In this document: positions 55,540 through 64,000 of the stretch, piece by piece
Numbering within the stretch: position 1 is the stretch's first letter
How the letters are laid out: each line of letters opens with the position of its first letter
Notes under the pieces: model-generated
Seen by the model: the letters and a program-made list of their open reading frames with translations, nothing else
Databases searched by the model: none
Told to the model about the DNA's origin: nothing
Program-made: the position numbers and the translations under genes
Assembly: GCF_000300855.1 (NCBI RefSeq)
Contig: NZ_ALJF01000013.1
Location: 372,001 to 436,000, forward strand
Direction of reading: 5' to 3'
Source of the DNA: Agrobacterium albertimagni AOL15
Lineage (GTDB): Bacteria > Pseudomonadota > Alphaproteobacteria > Rhizobiales > Rhizobiaceae
DNA: 64,000 nt

Positions 55540-56773
55540 GATCCAGCCGTTCCAGTCCGTGGAAGTGATAGACGTCCTTGACCGTGGGCGTCGCTGCGAT
55601 CTTCAGCCCCGGCAGCCGTCTGAAGAGCAGCGGCAGCACGATGTTGAGTTCGAGACGCGCGAGCGGCGCACCGATGCAGAAATGAATGCCGGCGCCGAAG
55701 GAGAGGTTGGCCCCTTCATCCCGCGAGGGCTTGAAGGCGAGCGGTTCCGGGAACTTCTGCGGATCGAGATTGGCCGCAGCCAGAATCAGGCTCACCTTGT
55801 CGCCGCGCTTGAAAGACACGCCGTCGATTTCGCAGGGCTCCAGGCACCAGCGCTGGAAGATATGTACCGGCGCGCAGATTCGGAGCGTCTCCTCGACGGT
55901 CCGTTCGGTCGTCTTCTCATCGGAAAACAGCGTCGAGGGATCGATGCCGCTGTCGAGGATCACGCGAACCGAATTGCCGATCTGATGCACGGTCGCCTCG
56001 TGGCCTGCATTCAAGAGCACGATGGTCGTCGAGATCAGTTCGTCCTCGGTGAGGAACTGGCCCTTGTGCTCGGTGTGGATCATGCGGCTCAGGAGATCGT
56101 CGCGCGGATTGGCGCGGCGTTCGGCAATCACCGTCCGCACATAGTCCGCGAATTCCTTTGCCGAGCGATCCGCGGCCTCTTCGTCGGCCCGGGTCCGCTT
56201 GAACAAATACATGCCGACATAGTCGTGGCTCCATTTGAGGAGCTGCGGGCCCATCTCTTCCGGGATGCCGATCATCCGCGCGATCATGGTGACAGGGATG
56301 ATGTCGGCAAAGGTCGACAGAAGCTCTGTCTTTCCATCCGTCTCGAAGCCGTCGATCAACCGGTTCGCAAGCTCTTCGATCTCGGGCGTCATCTTCTCGA
56401 CATGGCGCGAAACGAAGGCGCGATTGACCAGCGTGCGAAGCCGCGTGTGTTCCGGCGGTTCGATCTCGAGCAGCGAATGCTCTTCGGCCTTGTCGAAGTG
56501 GCGGGTGTGCTCGGCCGGTTCCGGCATGCCGAGTTCCTCACGCGTCGCGATATGCAGGATTTGCCGGCCGAAGCGCCGATCGCGCAGAAGCGCGTTCACA
56601 TGATCATAGCCGGTGAAGAACCATTGCTTCTGTTCCTCCCAGTAGAAGGTCGGACAGCTGGCGTGCAGGGCCGCATAGGTCCTGTTCGGATCACTGTAGA
56701 AGGCGGGGTCGCGAGCATCGAGGGAGACCCGGCGGGTGGCGGGGTCGATGGAAAGGAAGGATGTCTGTGTCAT
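55529..56773 (-). CDS. Cytochrome P450
   Basis: The protein has 414 residues, soluble bacterial type. The heme-thiolate loop FGAGIHFCIGAPLARLE has Cys366. The ExxR is E295-T-L-R298, and the I-helix has AGHEAT with Thr261. Length is normal. The substrate is unknown, and no ferredoxin or reductase gene is close by. It is convergent with the WYL regulator. Confidence 0.95.
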   Translation of the reverse strand: MTQTSFLSIDPATRRVSLDARDPAFYSDPNRTYAALHASCPTFYWEEQKQWFFTGYDHVNALLRDRRFGRQILHIATREELGMPEPAEHTRHFDKAEEHSLLEIEPPEHTRLRTLVNRAFVSRHVEKMTPEIEELANRLIDGFETDGKTELLSTFADIIPVTMIARMIGIPEEMGPQLLKWSHDYVGMYLFKRTRADEEAADRSAKEFADYVRTVIAERRANPRDDLLSRMIHTEHKGQFLTEDELISTTIVLLNAGHEATVHQIGNSVRVILDSGIDPSTLFSDEKTTERTVEETLRICAPVHIFQRWCLEPCEIDGVSFKRGDKVSLILAAANLDPQKFPEPLAFKPSRDEGANLSFGAGIHFCIGAPLARLELNIVLPLLFRRLPGLKIAATPTVKDVYHFHGLERLDLTW

Positions 56774-56823
56774 GCGTTCTGTTTATCCTTTGCATTCCCG
56801 CACGCAAGGGGAGGCGGGTGCGC

Positions 56824-58080
56824 TCAGTCGTCCAGCTTGTGGGCAACGGCGGAGATGCGTTTCAGAATGGCCACCTGGCGATCCGCCTGGCGGTCGACCT
56901 CCTCTTGCGGGCTGTCCTCGCGGGTCGGAGGTACGGTCACCGTCCGGTCGCCCGAACGCAGCGAGGTCCGGTTTCGCCCTTGCGCCTTTGCCGTGTAGAG
57001 CGCGATATCGGCTTCCGACAGGAGTTGCTCGAGATCGGCCCTGTGTCGCGGGCTGACCGAGATGCCGACACTCGTCGTCACCGAGATCATCTCCTCGCCT
57101 GTTGAAATGGTGCGGTCCACGAGCGCGAGGCGCACTGTCTCGGCGAACAGCGCTGCATCCCTCGGCTCGGATATCGCCAGCACGGCTGCGAACTCCTCCC
57201 CGCCGGTGCGGGCAAAGACCGCCCGTTGCGGCAGAAGCGAGCGGCAGACATCGGCGAATTCCTGCAGGACCCGGTCGCCGATCGAATGCCCGTGCCGGTC
57301 GTTGATCTGCTTGAAGTGGTCGAGGTCGAAGATCAGCACCCCGAGTGCGTCCAGCGGCGAACTCTCGACCAGTCCCTGATAGGCCTCGGCAAAACCGCGT
57401 CGGTTGAGCGCCCCGGTCAGCGGATCGGTCCTGACAAGCGTCTGCAACTGCTCCTGCGAGCGATCCATGGTGATCTTGGCGAGAATGATGACCGAGGTAA
57501 TGAAGCCGATCACGGCAATGGTGCCCATCCACACGCCGAAGATATTGTCGGCAAAGCTCGCCGGGCGCTGGAAGAGGACAAAAATGCCATAGGCCAATCC
57601 GGCGCAGGCCTGGCTGCCCCAGGTCACGGTCAGGAAGGTGCGGTACCGACCGGTGCTGAAGCGCGCACGCGCCGCGATCATCGCAAGCATGGCAAAGCCG
57701 ATCGACGCGCCGACATGATAGAGCGAGACCCGCAGGGCGAATTCATCGCGGATGACCGGAACGAGGATGCCAACGAGCCACACCAGCGGCGGCAACCAGA
57801 CCAGGCGAGGGGCGGGGCGGTGGTCGAGCGCTGCAAGTCCCTTCGCCCAAAGGCTGAAGCCCAGAAGCGAGACGGCGTTTGCCACCTGGATCGAAAGGGC
57901 GTCGGGGATCTGATCGCGTAGCCCGACAAGGCCGAGCCCGCTTGCATGCAGCAGAAACCCGAGGCCGAACCAGAGGAAATGTTTCTGCTCGCGGCCATGC
58001 AGCCAGATGGCCAGAAGCAGAATCGCAAGCGTGTTAGCCTGGATGACCCACAGCAAAAACGCGGTCTTCACGTCGATCAC
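56824..58080 (-). CDS. Membrane diguanylate cyclase (7TM-like sensor + GGDEF)
   Basis: The protein has 418 residues from GTG 58080, with CAGGAA upstream. About seven hydrophobic segments fill residues 5-205. The GGDEF domain begins near residue 215 and has an intact GGEEF at 293-297. No RxxD inhibitory site is obvious before it. It probably makes c-di-GMP at the inner membrane in response to an unknown signal. Confidence 0.93.
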   Translation of the reverse strand: MIDVKTAFLLWVIQANTLAILLLAIWLHGREQKHFLWFGLGFLLHASGLGLVGLRDQIPDALSIQVANAVSLLGFSLWAKGLAALDHRPAPRLVWLPPLVWLVGILVPVIRDEFALRVSLYHVGASIGFAMLAMIAARARFSTGRYRTFLTVTWGSQACAGLAYGIFVLFQRPASFADNIFGVWMGTIAVIGFITSVIILAKITMDRSQEQLQTLVRTDPLTGALNRRGFAEAYQGLVESSPLDALGVLIFDLDHFKQINDRHGHSIGDRVLQEFADVCRSLLPQRAVFARTGGEEFAAVLAISEPRDAALFAETVRLALVDRTISTGEEMISVTTSVGISVSPRHRADLEQLLSEADIALYTAKAQGRNRTSLRSGDRTVTVPPTREDSPQEEVDRQADRQVAILKRISAVAHKLDD

Positions 58081-58341
58081 GAAACAATTCCTGAAATGAG
58101 TTCGGCAAACAATCGCCCAAGAATGGCGCAAGCCGGTTAAACAGTCACTATGAAAACCCGCAGGATCTAAGGGTCGCTCCCGGCGCGACCGGTTGCGAGA
58201 CTTACCGAAATTTCACCATGTTAGCTATTTCTTGTGCATCGATGCGACATGGTCGGTCTCCAGCGGGACGTCGTCTTCCGGAAACGCAGGTTCTCCAGCG
58301 CGGAGCGCGTCTCGACCATTAAGGATATCCCGTCCTCGTGT

Positions 58342-58371
58342 CTTGAATGTCGGGGTGCGGACACTCTATGT
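58342..58371 (+). promoter_or_regulatory. Candidate heat-shock (sigma32-like) promoter of clpP
   Basis: CTTGAA (58342-58347) and CTATGT (58366-58371) are spaced by 18 bases, which resembles alphaproteobacterial RpoH promoters, and lie 68 bases before clpP. The 358-base gap between the GGDEF gene and clpP shows nothing else I can name. Confidence 0.3.
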
Positions 58372-58438
58372 AGGGATTGACAAAGATTACGTGATTCCCG
58401 CCACGGCATGTGCCGGGGAGAGGCTGAAAAGGACCGAC

Positions 58439-59074
58439 ATGAGAAATCCCGTTGATACCGCTCTCGCTCTGGTGCCGATGGTCGTCGAACAGACCAATCG
58501 TGGCGAGCGCTCCTACGACATCTTCTCGCGCCTGCTGAAGGAACGGATCATCTTCCTGACGGGCCCGGTCGAAGACACGATGGCGTCGCTCGTCTGCGCC
58601 CAGCTTCTCTTCCTCGAGGCCGAGAACCCGAAGAAGGAAATCGCCATCTACATCAATTCTCCGGGTGGCGTCGTCACTTCGGGCATGGCGATCTACGACA
58701 CGATGCAGTTCATCCGTCCGGCCGTGTCGACGCTCTGCATCGGTCAGGCCGCTTCGATGGGCTCGCTGCTTCTCGCTGCCGGCGAAAAGGGCATGCGCTT
58801 CGCAACGCCGAACTCGCGGATCATGGTTCACCAGCCTTCCGGCGGCTTCCAGGGCCAGGCCTCGGACATCGAGCGCCATGCTCGTGACATCATTAAGATG
58901 AAGCGTCGCCTGAACGAGGTCTATGTCAAGCATACGGGCCGCACCTATGACGAAGTGGAAAACACGCTCGATCGCGACCACTTCATGGAATCGAGCGAAG
59001 CCAAGGAATGGGGTCTGATCGATCGCATCCTGACCTCGCGCGCCGAAATGGAAGGCGTGGCATCGTCGGCCTGA
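58439..59074 (+). CDS. clpP: ATP-dependent Clp protease proteolytic subunit
   Basis: ClpP forms the double-ring barrel that degrades unfolded substrates fed by ClpX/ClpA. It has 211 residues from ATG 58439, preceded by AAGGA. The catalytic triad is Ser106, His131 and Asp180. The longer in-frame upstream stretch lacks a start signal and is non-coding. It is followed by clpX after 286 bases. Confidence 0.97.
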   Translation: MRNPVDTALALVPMVVEQTNRGERSYDIFSRLLKERIIFLTGPVEDTMASLVCAQLLFLEAENPKKEIAIYINSPGGVVTSGMAIYDTMQFIRPAVSTLCIGQAASMGSLLLAAGEKGMRFATPNSRIMVHQPSGGFQGQASDIERHARDIIKMKRRLNEVYVKHTGRTYDEVENTLDRDHFMESSEAKEWGLIDRILTSRAEMEGVASSA

Positions 59075-59360
59075 CCCTCGTTGCGCATGCCGGTATCGGG
59101 TCGATGCCGGCAGACGTGATGGCAACCGGGGTTTAAAGTCGGCGCAAAAGCGCTAATAGTAGGATTAAGGCTATGTTGAATCTTTGTGACATAGTCTGCC
59201 GAGACTGAGAGTTTTCGTTGCCGCCGCTCCGACAGGGTCGGGTCGGCTAGTAGCTCCGGATCGGAAGAGGTTTCCACCAAAGGCGGCGGTGGAAGCCGGA
59301 CAGTGTGAGTGACCGCCCTGCCGTGACTGCGGTGGCGCGGCGTGCTGGAAGGATAAAGAC

Positions 59361-60638
59361 ATGAGCAAAGTCAGCGGAAGCAACGGCGGTGACTCCAAGA
59401 ATACCCTTTATTGTTCCTTCTGCGGCAAGAGCCAGCACGAGGTCCGCAAGCTGATTGCCGGACCGACGGTGTTCATCTGCGATGAATGCGTCGAACTCTG
59501 CATGGACATCATCCGCGAAGAGAACAAGTCTTCGATGGTCAAGTCCCGCGACGGTGTTCCCACACCGCAGGACATCATCAAGATCCTCGACGAATACGTG
59601 ATTGGTCAGAAGCAGGCGAAGAAGATCCTGTCGGTGGCCGTGCACAACCACTACAAGCGCCTGTCGCACGCCTCCAAGGGCGGCGATGTTGAGCTGGCGA
59701 AGTCGAATATCATGCTCGTCGGCCCGACCGGTTGCGGCAAGACCTATCTTGCCCAGACGCTCGCCCGCATCATCGACGTTCCCTTCACCATGGCGGACGC
59801 CACGACCCTGACCGAAGCCGGTTATGTCGGTGAAGACGTCGAAAACATCATCCTGAAGCTGCTCCAGGCTGCCGACTACAACGTCGAGCGCGCCCAGCGC
59901 GGCATCGTCTACATCGACGAAGTCGACAAGATCTCCCGCAAGTCGGACAATCCTTCGATCACCCGCGACGTGTCGGGCGAAGGCGTCCAGCAGGCTCTGC
60001 TGAAGATCATGGAAGGCACGGTCGCTTCGGTTCCGCCGCAGGGTGGCCGCAAGCATCCGCAGCAGGAATTCCTGCAGGTCGACACGACGAACATCCTGTT
60101 CATCTGCGGCGGCGCCTTTGCCGGCCTCGACAAGATCATCTCGGCCCGTGGCGAGAAGACCTCGATCGGTTTCGGCGCGACGGTCAAGGCGGAAGACGAT
60201 CGCCGCGTTGGCGAAGTCCTGCGTGAGCTGGAGCCGGAAGATCTGGTCAAGTTCGGCCTCATCCCGGAATTCATCGGTCGTCTGCCGGTCCTGGCGACGC
60301 TCGAGGATCTCGATGAGGATGCCCTGATCCAGATCCTGTCCGAGCCGAAGAACGCGCTCGTCAAGCAGTACCAGCGCCTGTTCGAGATGGAAGATGTCGA
60401 ACTGACCTTCCACGAGGACGCGCTTCGCGAGATCGCCCGCAAGGCAATCACCCGCAAGACAGGTGCTCGTGGTCTGCGCTCGATCATGGAAAAGATCCTG
60501 CTCGACACGATGTTCGAACTGCCGGAACTGGAAGGCGTCCGCGAAGTCGTCATCTCCGACGACGTCGTCAACGGCAATTCCCGGCCGCTCTACATTTATG
60601 CCGATCGCCAGGAAGAGAAGGCCAACGCCTCCGCCTGA
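59361..60638 (+). CDS. clpX: ATP-dependent Clp protease ATPase subunit ClpX
   Basis: ClpX unfolds substrates and feeds ClpP. It has 425 residues. The N-terminal zinc-binding domain has C18, C21, C40 and C43. The Walker [13 protein letters not shown] and the Walker B region [10 protein letters not shown] are intact, and so is the [19 protein letters not shown] segment. AAGGA precedes the ATG. A terminator follows. Confidence 0.98.
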   Translation: MSKVSGSNGGDSKNTLYCSFCGKSQHEVRKLIAGPTVFICDECVELCMDIIREENKSSMVKSRDGVPTPQDIIKILDEYVIGQKQAKKILSVAVHNHYKRLSHASKGGDVELAKSNIMLVGPTGCGKTYLAQTLARIIDVPFTMADATTLTEAGYVGEDVENIILKLLQAADYNVERAQRGIVYIDEVDKISRKSDNPSITRDVSGEGVQQALLKIMEGTVASVPPQGGRKHPQQEFLQVDTTNILFICGGAFAGLDKIISARGEKTSIGFGATVKAEDDRRVGEVLRELEPEDLVKFGLIPEFIGRLPVLATLEDLDEDALIQILSEPKNALVKQYQRLFEMEDVELTFHEDALREIARKAITRKTGARGLRSIMEKILLDTMFELPELEGVREVVISDDVVNGNSRPLYIYADRQEEKANASA

Positions 60639-60663
60639 CCGGCTCGGATCGATTGCTGCGAAG

Positions 60664-60687
60664 AGCCCGCCCTTGTGGCGGGCTTTT
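60664..60687 (+). terminator. Intrinsic terminator of clpX
   Basis: AGCCCGCC (60664-60671) pairs with GGCGGGCT (60677-60684), followed by TTTT. It begins 26 bases past the clpX stop. Confidence 0.9.
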
Positions 60688-61098
60688 CCGTTTCAGGCGA
60701 TCTTTTTTGGTGCTGCCTGTGGTTATCTCCGGAGCCCTTGTCCATTTACCGTATTCAGCTGTTGTCAGGCCCGTCGATTGGGCTAGAACAGAGGCGAGTG
60801 AACGCTCGAGTGCTGCGTCGCCGTTACCGCGTATCCGCGTCCCCCGATCATCCATGCGACGACCGGCTGCCCCTCGGGCGACGAAGTGACGCGCATGGTT
60901 CGCATCAGGTCCGCAATCTACTGTCAAAGCGGGCAGGGTGTGTCATGCTGATGTCACAGATTCGGTGCGGGCACAGGCGGCAGGCTTGAATTGGCGGGAG
61001 CGCCACTCCACTTGTTGGAGGATCGAAAAATATGCCTGATGCCTCTTTTGGGTCGGCATGGAGTCCCGGTTTCCCCGGGACGTTTGAAAGGAAGTGAA
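60688..61098. other. Intergenic region between clpX and lon, with a lon leader hairpin
   Basis: About 410 bases without a convincing gene. Just before lon, GTCCCGG (61063-61069) pairs with CCGGGAC (61075-61081), six bases ahead of the ribosome-binding site AAAGGAAG at 61087-61094. This hairpin could affect lon translation. Further up, TGGCGGGAGCGCCA forms another small inverted repeat. No clear -35/-10 pair stands out. Confidence 0.5.
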
Positions 61099-63516
61099 AT
61101 GACGAATACGTCAGCTGCAAACGAGGTAAACACCTATCCGGTGCTTCCTCTGCGCGACATCGTGGTGTTTCCTCACATGATCGTTCCGCTGTTCGTCGGT
61201 CGTGAGAAGTCCATTCGCGCTCTGGAAGAGGTGATGGGTTCCGACAAGCAGATCATGCTGGCCACGCAGATCAATGCGAGTGATGACGATCCGGCCCCGG
61301 ATGCCATCTACGAAGTCGGCACCGTCGCCAATGTCCTCCAGCTCCTGAAGCTGCCCGACGGCACCGTGAAGGTGCTGATCGAAGGCCGTGCGCGCGCCAA
61401 GGTCGAAAGCTATACCGGCCGCGAAGACTACTACGAAGCCAAGGCCAGCATTCTGGCCGAGCCGGCGGAAGATGCCGTCGAGATCGAGGCTCTGTCGCGC
61501 TCCGTGGTTTCCGAGTTTGAAAACTACGTCAAGCTGAACAAGAAGATCTCGCCCGAGGTTGTCGGCGCCGCAAGCCAGATCGAGGATTACTCGAAGCTGG
61601 CAGATACGGTCGCGTCGCACCTCTCCATCAAGATCACCGAAAAGCAGGAAATGCTGGAAACGGTGAGCGTGAAGACGCGCCTCGAAAAGGCGCTCGGCTT
61701 CATGGAAGGCGAGATTTCGGTTCTCCAGGTCGAGAAGCGTATCCGTTCGCGCGTCAAACGCCAGATGGAGAAGACCCAGCGCGAGTATTATCTTAACGAA
61801 CAGATGAAGGCGATCCAGAAGGAACTCGGCGACGGCGAAGACGGCCGTGACGAGATGGCCGAACTGGAAGAGCGCATCGCCAAGACCAAGCTTTCCAAGG
61901 AAGCCAAGGAAAAGGCCGATGCGGAGCTGAAGAAGCTGCGCCACATGAGCCCGATGTCGGCAGAAGCCACCGTCGTGCGCAACTATCTCGACTGGCTGCT
62001 CGGTCTGCCCTGGGGCAAGAAGTCCAAGGTCAAGATCGACCTGAACGCGGCGGAGAAGGTTCTCGACGAGGATCATTTCGGCCTCGACAAGGTCAAGGAG
62101 CGCATCGTCGAATATCTCGCCGTCCAGGCACGCGCGACGAAGCTGAAAGGCCCGATCCTCTGCCTCGTCGGCCCTCCGGGCGTCGGCAAGACTTCGCTTG
62201 CCAAGTCGATCGCAAAGGCGACCGGCCGCGAATACGTGCGCATGGCACTCGGTGGTGTGCGTGACGAAGCGGAAATCCGCGGTCACCGCCGCACCTATAT
62301 CGGCTCCATGCCTGGCAAGATCGTCCAGTCGATGAAGAAGGCCAAGAAGTCCAACCCGCTCTTCCTGCTCGACGAGATCGACAAGATGGGCATGGATTTC
62401 CGCGGCGATCCGTCTTCGGCTCTGCTTGAGGTGCTCGATCCCGAACAGAACTCGACCTTCATGGACCACTATCTCGAAGTGGAATATGATCTGTCGAACG
62501 TCATGTTCGTGACGACCGCCAACACGCTGAACATCCCGGGTCCGCTGATGGACCGCATGGAGATCATCCGGATCGCCGGCTATACCGAGGATGAGAAGCT
62601 TGAAATCGCCAAGCGGCACCTGCTGCCGAAGGCGATCAAGGAACATGCCCTGCGTCCGGAGGAGTTCTCCGTGGCAGACTCGGCGATCCTGGCGATCATT
62701 CAGCAGTATACCCGCGAAGCCGGTGTGCGCTCCTTTGAACGCGAACTGATGAAGCTCGCCCGCAAGGCCGTGACCGAAATCATCAAGGGCAAGGTGACCT
62801 CGGTCGCCGTGACCGGTGAGAACATCAACGAATACCTGGGCGTCCCGCGCTTCCGCCACGGCGAAGCCGAGGGCGAGGACCAGGTCGGCGTTGTCACGGG
62901 ATTGGCCTGGACGGAAGTCGGTGGCGAACTGCTGACCATCGAAGGCGTGATGATGCCCGGCAAGGGCCGCATGACCGTCACGGGCAACCTGAAGGAAGTG
63001 ATGAAGGAATCGATTTCGGCCGCGGCGTCCTACGTCCGCAGCAGAGCCGTCGATTTCGGCGTCGAGCCGCCGCGCTTCGACAAGTCCGACATCCACGTCC
63101 ACGTTCCCGAGGGCGCTACCCCGAAGGACGGTCCGTCTGCCGGTATCGCCATGGCAACCGCCATCGTCTCCATCATGACCGGCATTCCGGTCTCGAAGGA
63201 TATCGCGATGACGGGCGAAGTGACCCTGCGTGGTCGCGTCCTGCCGATCGGTGGCCTGAAGGAAAAGCTGCTCGCAGCACTTCGCGGCGGCATCAAGAAG
63301 GTGCTCATTCCGGAAGAGAACGCCAAGGATCTGGCCGACATTCCGGACAACGTGAAGAACAACATGGAGATCGTTCCGGTGTCCCGCATGGGCGAGGTCA
63401 TCAGACATGCTCTGGTGCGCGTGCCGGAGCCGATCGAGTGGGATGGAACCGTTGAAACGCCGGCCATCGGCGTCGTCGATGGGGCCGATGAAACCGGTGC
63501 AACCATCGCTCACTGA
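61099..63516 (+). CDS. lon: Lon ATP-dependent protease
   Basis: Lon degrades misfolded and regulatory proteins in the cytoplasm. It has 805 residues, class LonA. The N-terminal LON domain starts at YPVLPLRDIVVFP, then coiled coil, then the AAA+ module with Walker A GPPGVGKTSLAKS and Walker B FLLDEIDKMG. The protease dyad is Ser680 (PKDGPSAG) and Lys723 (GGLKEK). ATG 61099 has AAAGGAAG upstream; the in-frame 60991 start is unlikely. In rhizobia Lon loss alters exopolysaccharide, which is known from work on Sinorhizobium. Confidence 0.98.
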   Translation: MTNTSAANEVNTYPVLPLRDIVVFPHMIVPLFVGREKSIRALEEVMGSDKQIMLATQINASDDDPAPDAIYEVGTVANVLQLLKLPDGTVKVLIEGRARAKVESYTGREDYYEAKASILAEPAEDAVEIEALSRSVVSEFENYVKLNKKISPEVVGAASQIEDYSKLADTVASHLSIKITEKQEMLETVSVKTRLEKALGFMEGEISVLQVEKRIRSRVKRQMEKTQREYYLNEQMKAIQKELGDGEDGRDEMAELEERIAKTKLSKEAKEKADAELKKLRHMSPMSAEATVVRNYLDWLLGLPWGKKSKVKIDLNAAEKVLDEDHFGLDKVKERIVEYLAVQARATKLKGPILCLVGPPGVGKTSLAKSIAKATGREYVRMALGGVRDEAEIRGHRRTYIGSMPGKIVQSMKKAKKSNPLFLLDEIDKMGMDFRGDPSSALLEVLDPEQNSTFMDHYLEVEYDLSNVMFVTTANTLNIPGPLMDRMEIIRIAGYTEDEKLEIAKRHLLPKAIKEHALRPEEFSVADSAILAIIQQYTREAGVRSFERELMKLARKAVTEIIKGKVTSVAVTGENINEYLGVPRFRHGEAEGEDQVGVVTGLAWTEVGGELLTIEGVMMPGKGRMTVTGNLKEVMKESISAAASYVRSRAVDFGVEPPRFDKSDIHVHVPEGATPKDGPSAGIAMATAIVSIMTGIPVSKDIAMTGEVTLRGRVLPIGGLKEKLLAALRGGIKKVLIPEENAKDLADIPDNVKNNMEIVPVSRMGEVIRHALVRVPEPIEWDGTVETPAIGVVDGADETGATIAH

Positions 63517-63559
63517 GGCAATTCTGCCATAAGTGAGCCACAAAGCTCCAAAACCGACA

Positions 63560-63588
63560 AAAAGGCTGGCATTTTTGCCAGCCTTTTT
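63560..63588 (+). terminator. Intrinsic terminator of lon
   Basis: AAAAGGCTGGCA (63560-63571) pairs perfectly with TGCCAGCCTTTT (63576-63587), with a TTTT loop and further T residues after it. It lies 44 bases past the lon stop. Confidence 0.93.
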
Positions 63589-63722
63589 TGTGAAAAGCCG
63601 CTTAAAAGGCTTGTTTTCCGGGGCTTTCGGGTGCTTTTGAGTTGCGAAGGGCAGAAGCTTTCGTATTCTCCGCCCGACTTAATCTTTTGAGTCGTTTCAT
63701 ACCAATCAGAAAGGGTGGAAAC

Positions 63723-63998
63723 ATGAACAAGAACGAACTCGTATCCGCGGTCGCCGAGAAGGCTGGCCTCACCAAGGCTGACGCTGCCTCTGCCGTTGAT
63801 GCCGTTTTTGAAACGGTCCAGGCTGAACTGAAGAACGGCGGCGACATTCGTCTCGCTGGCTTCGGCGCCTTCACCGTCGCCCGTCGCGAAGCCTCCAAGG
63901 GCCGCAACCCGTCCACCGGCGCTGAAGTCGATATCCCGGCTCGCAACGTACCGAAGTTCACGGCCGGCAAGGGCCTGAAGGACGCTGTCAACAGCTGA
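63723..63998 (+). CDS. hupB: HU-like DNA-binding protein
   Basis: A nucleoid protein of 91 residues that bends and wraps DNA. MNKNELVSAVAEKAGL at the start and the DNA-binding arm with EASKGRNPSTGAEVDIPA are typical of rhizobial HU. The ATG at 63723 follows AAAGGGTGG; an earlier in-frame start at 63642 lies in the leader. It is complete, ending two bases from the window edge. The order lon-hupB is widely conserved in proteobacteria. Confidence 0.96.
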   Translation: MNKNELVSAVAEKAGLTKADAASAVDAVFETVQAELKNGGDIRLAGFGAFTVARREASKGRNPSTGAEVDIPARNVPKFTAGKGLKDAVNS

Positions 63999-64000
63999 TC

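Noticed and set aside
61111-63543. 810-codon minus-strand frame opposite lon
   Set aside because: The antisense of a well-defined Lon protein; low-complexity His/Leu/Asp-rich translation with no domains.

Overview
This is a GC-rich chromosomal segment from an alphaproteobacterium of the Rhizobiales, most likely the Rhizobium/Agrobacterium group of Rhizobiaceae. Supporting this are ldtR with an ldtP-type L,D-transpeptidase, a DUF2842 gene beside ctaA, a cytochrome bc1 assembly chaperone gene next to YceD-plsX-fabH-ihfA-merR, rplM-rpsI near argC, and clpP-clpX-lon-hup at the right end. Most of the window is core housekeeping DNA. It looks continuous and contains no insertion sequence, prophage or CRISPR array that I can see.

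Layout. Positions 1-1.5 kb hold one accessory gene of unusual architecture: a LuxR-type helix-turn-helix, then a nearly complete RNA polymerase alpha-subunit C-terminal domain, then about 300 residues I cannot assign. From 1.8 to 15 kb lie aspS, a secreted protein, parC, a cyclic-nucleotide-binding/CPBP intramembrane-protease fusion, a GGDEF-EAL protein, a methyltransferase, bpt, an RDD membrane protein and hemB (the Cys-less, Mg-type enzyme). From 15 to 18 kb are ldtR and ldtP, separated by a foreign-looking minus-strand gene with a PcfJ-like signature. From 18 to 27 kb are glyA-nrdR-ribD, ribH-nusB-MFS, hppA and bamE. From 27 to 32 kb are the bc1 chaperone, YceD, plsX, fabH, ihfA and a MerR regulator, followed by tRNA-Pro(GGG).

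From 34 to 42.4 kb is a compact Wzy-dependent exopolysaccharide cluster: a Wzy/O-antigen-ligase protein, a polyprenyl-phosphate sugar-phosphate transferase, one glycosyltransferase, a Wza-like export lipoprotein, a Wzc-like co-polymerase whose kinase P-loop has decayed, and a CelD/GNAT-type acyltransferase. From 42.5 to 49 kb are DUF2842, ctaA, a LigB-type dioxygenase, an APH(6)-like kinase, argC, speB, and rpsI/rplM behind a leader with a terminator-like hairpin. From 49 to 58 kb are small metabolic genes: two CoA-binding paralogues, a metY-type sulfhydrylase, a cupin, a GST, a WYL regulator, a P450 and a GGDEF protein. The proteostasis block clpP-clpX-lon, followed by HU, closes the window.

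The most novel item is the HTH-alphaCTD protein at 61-1491. Next come the cNMP-CPBP fusion, the islet between ldtR and ldtP, the rplM leader attenuator, the kinase-dead Wzc, and a 25-residue membrane protein at the ribD 3' end.
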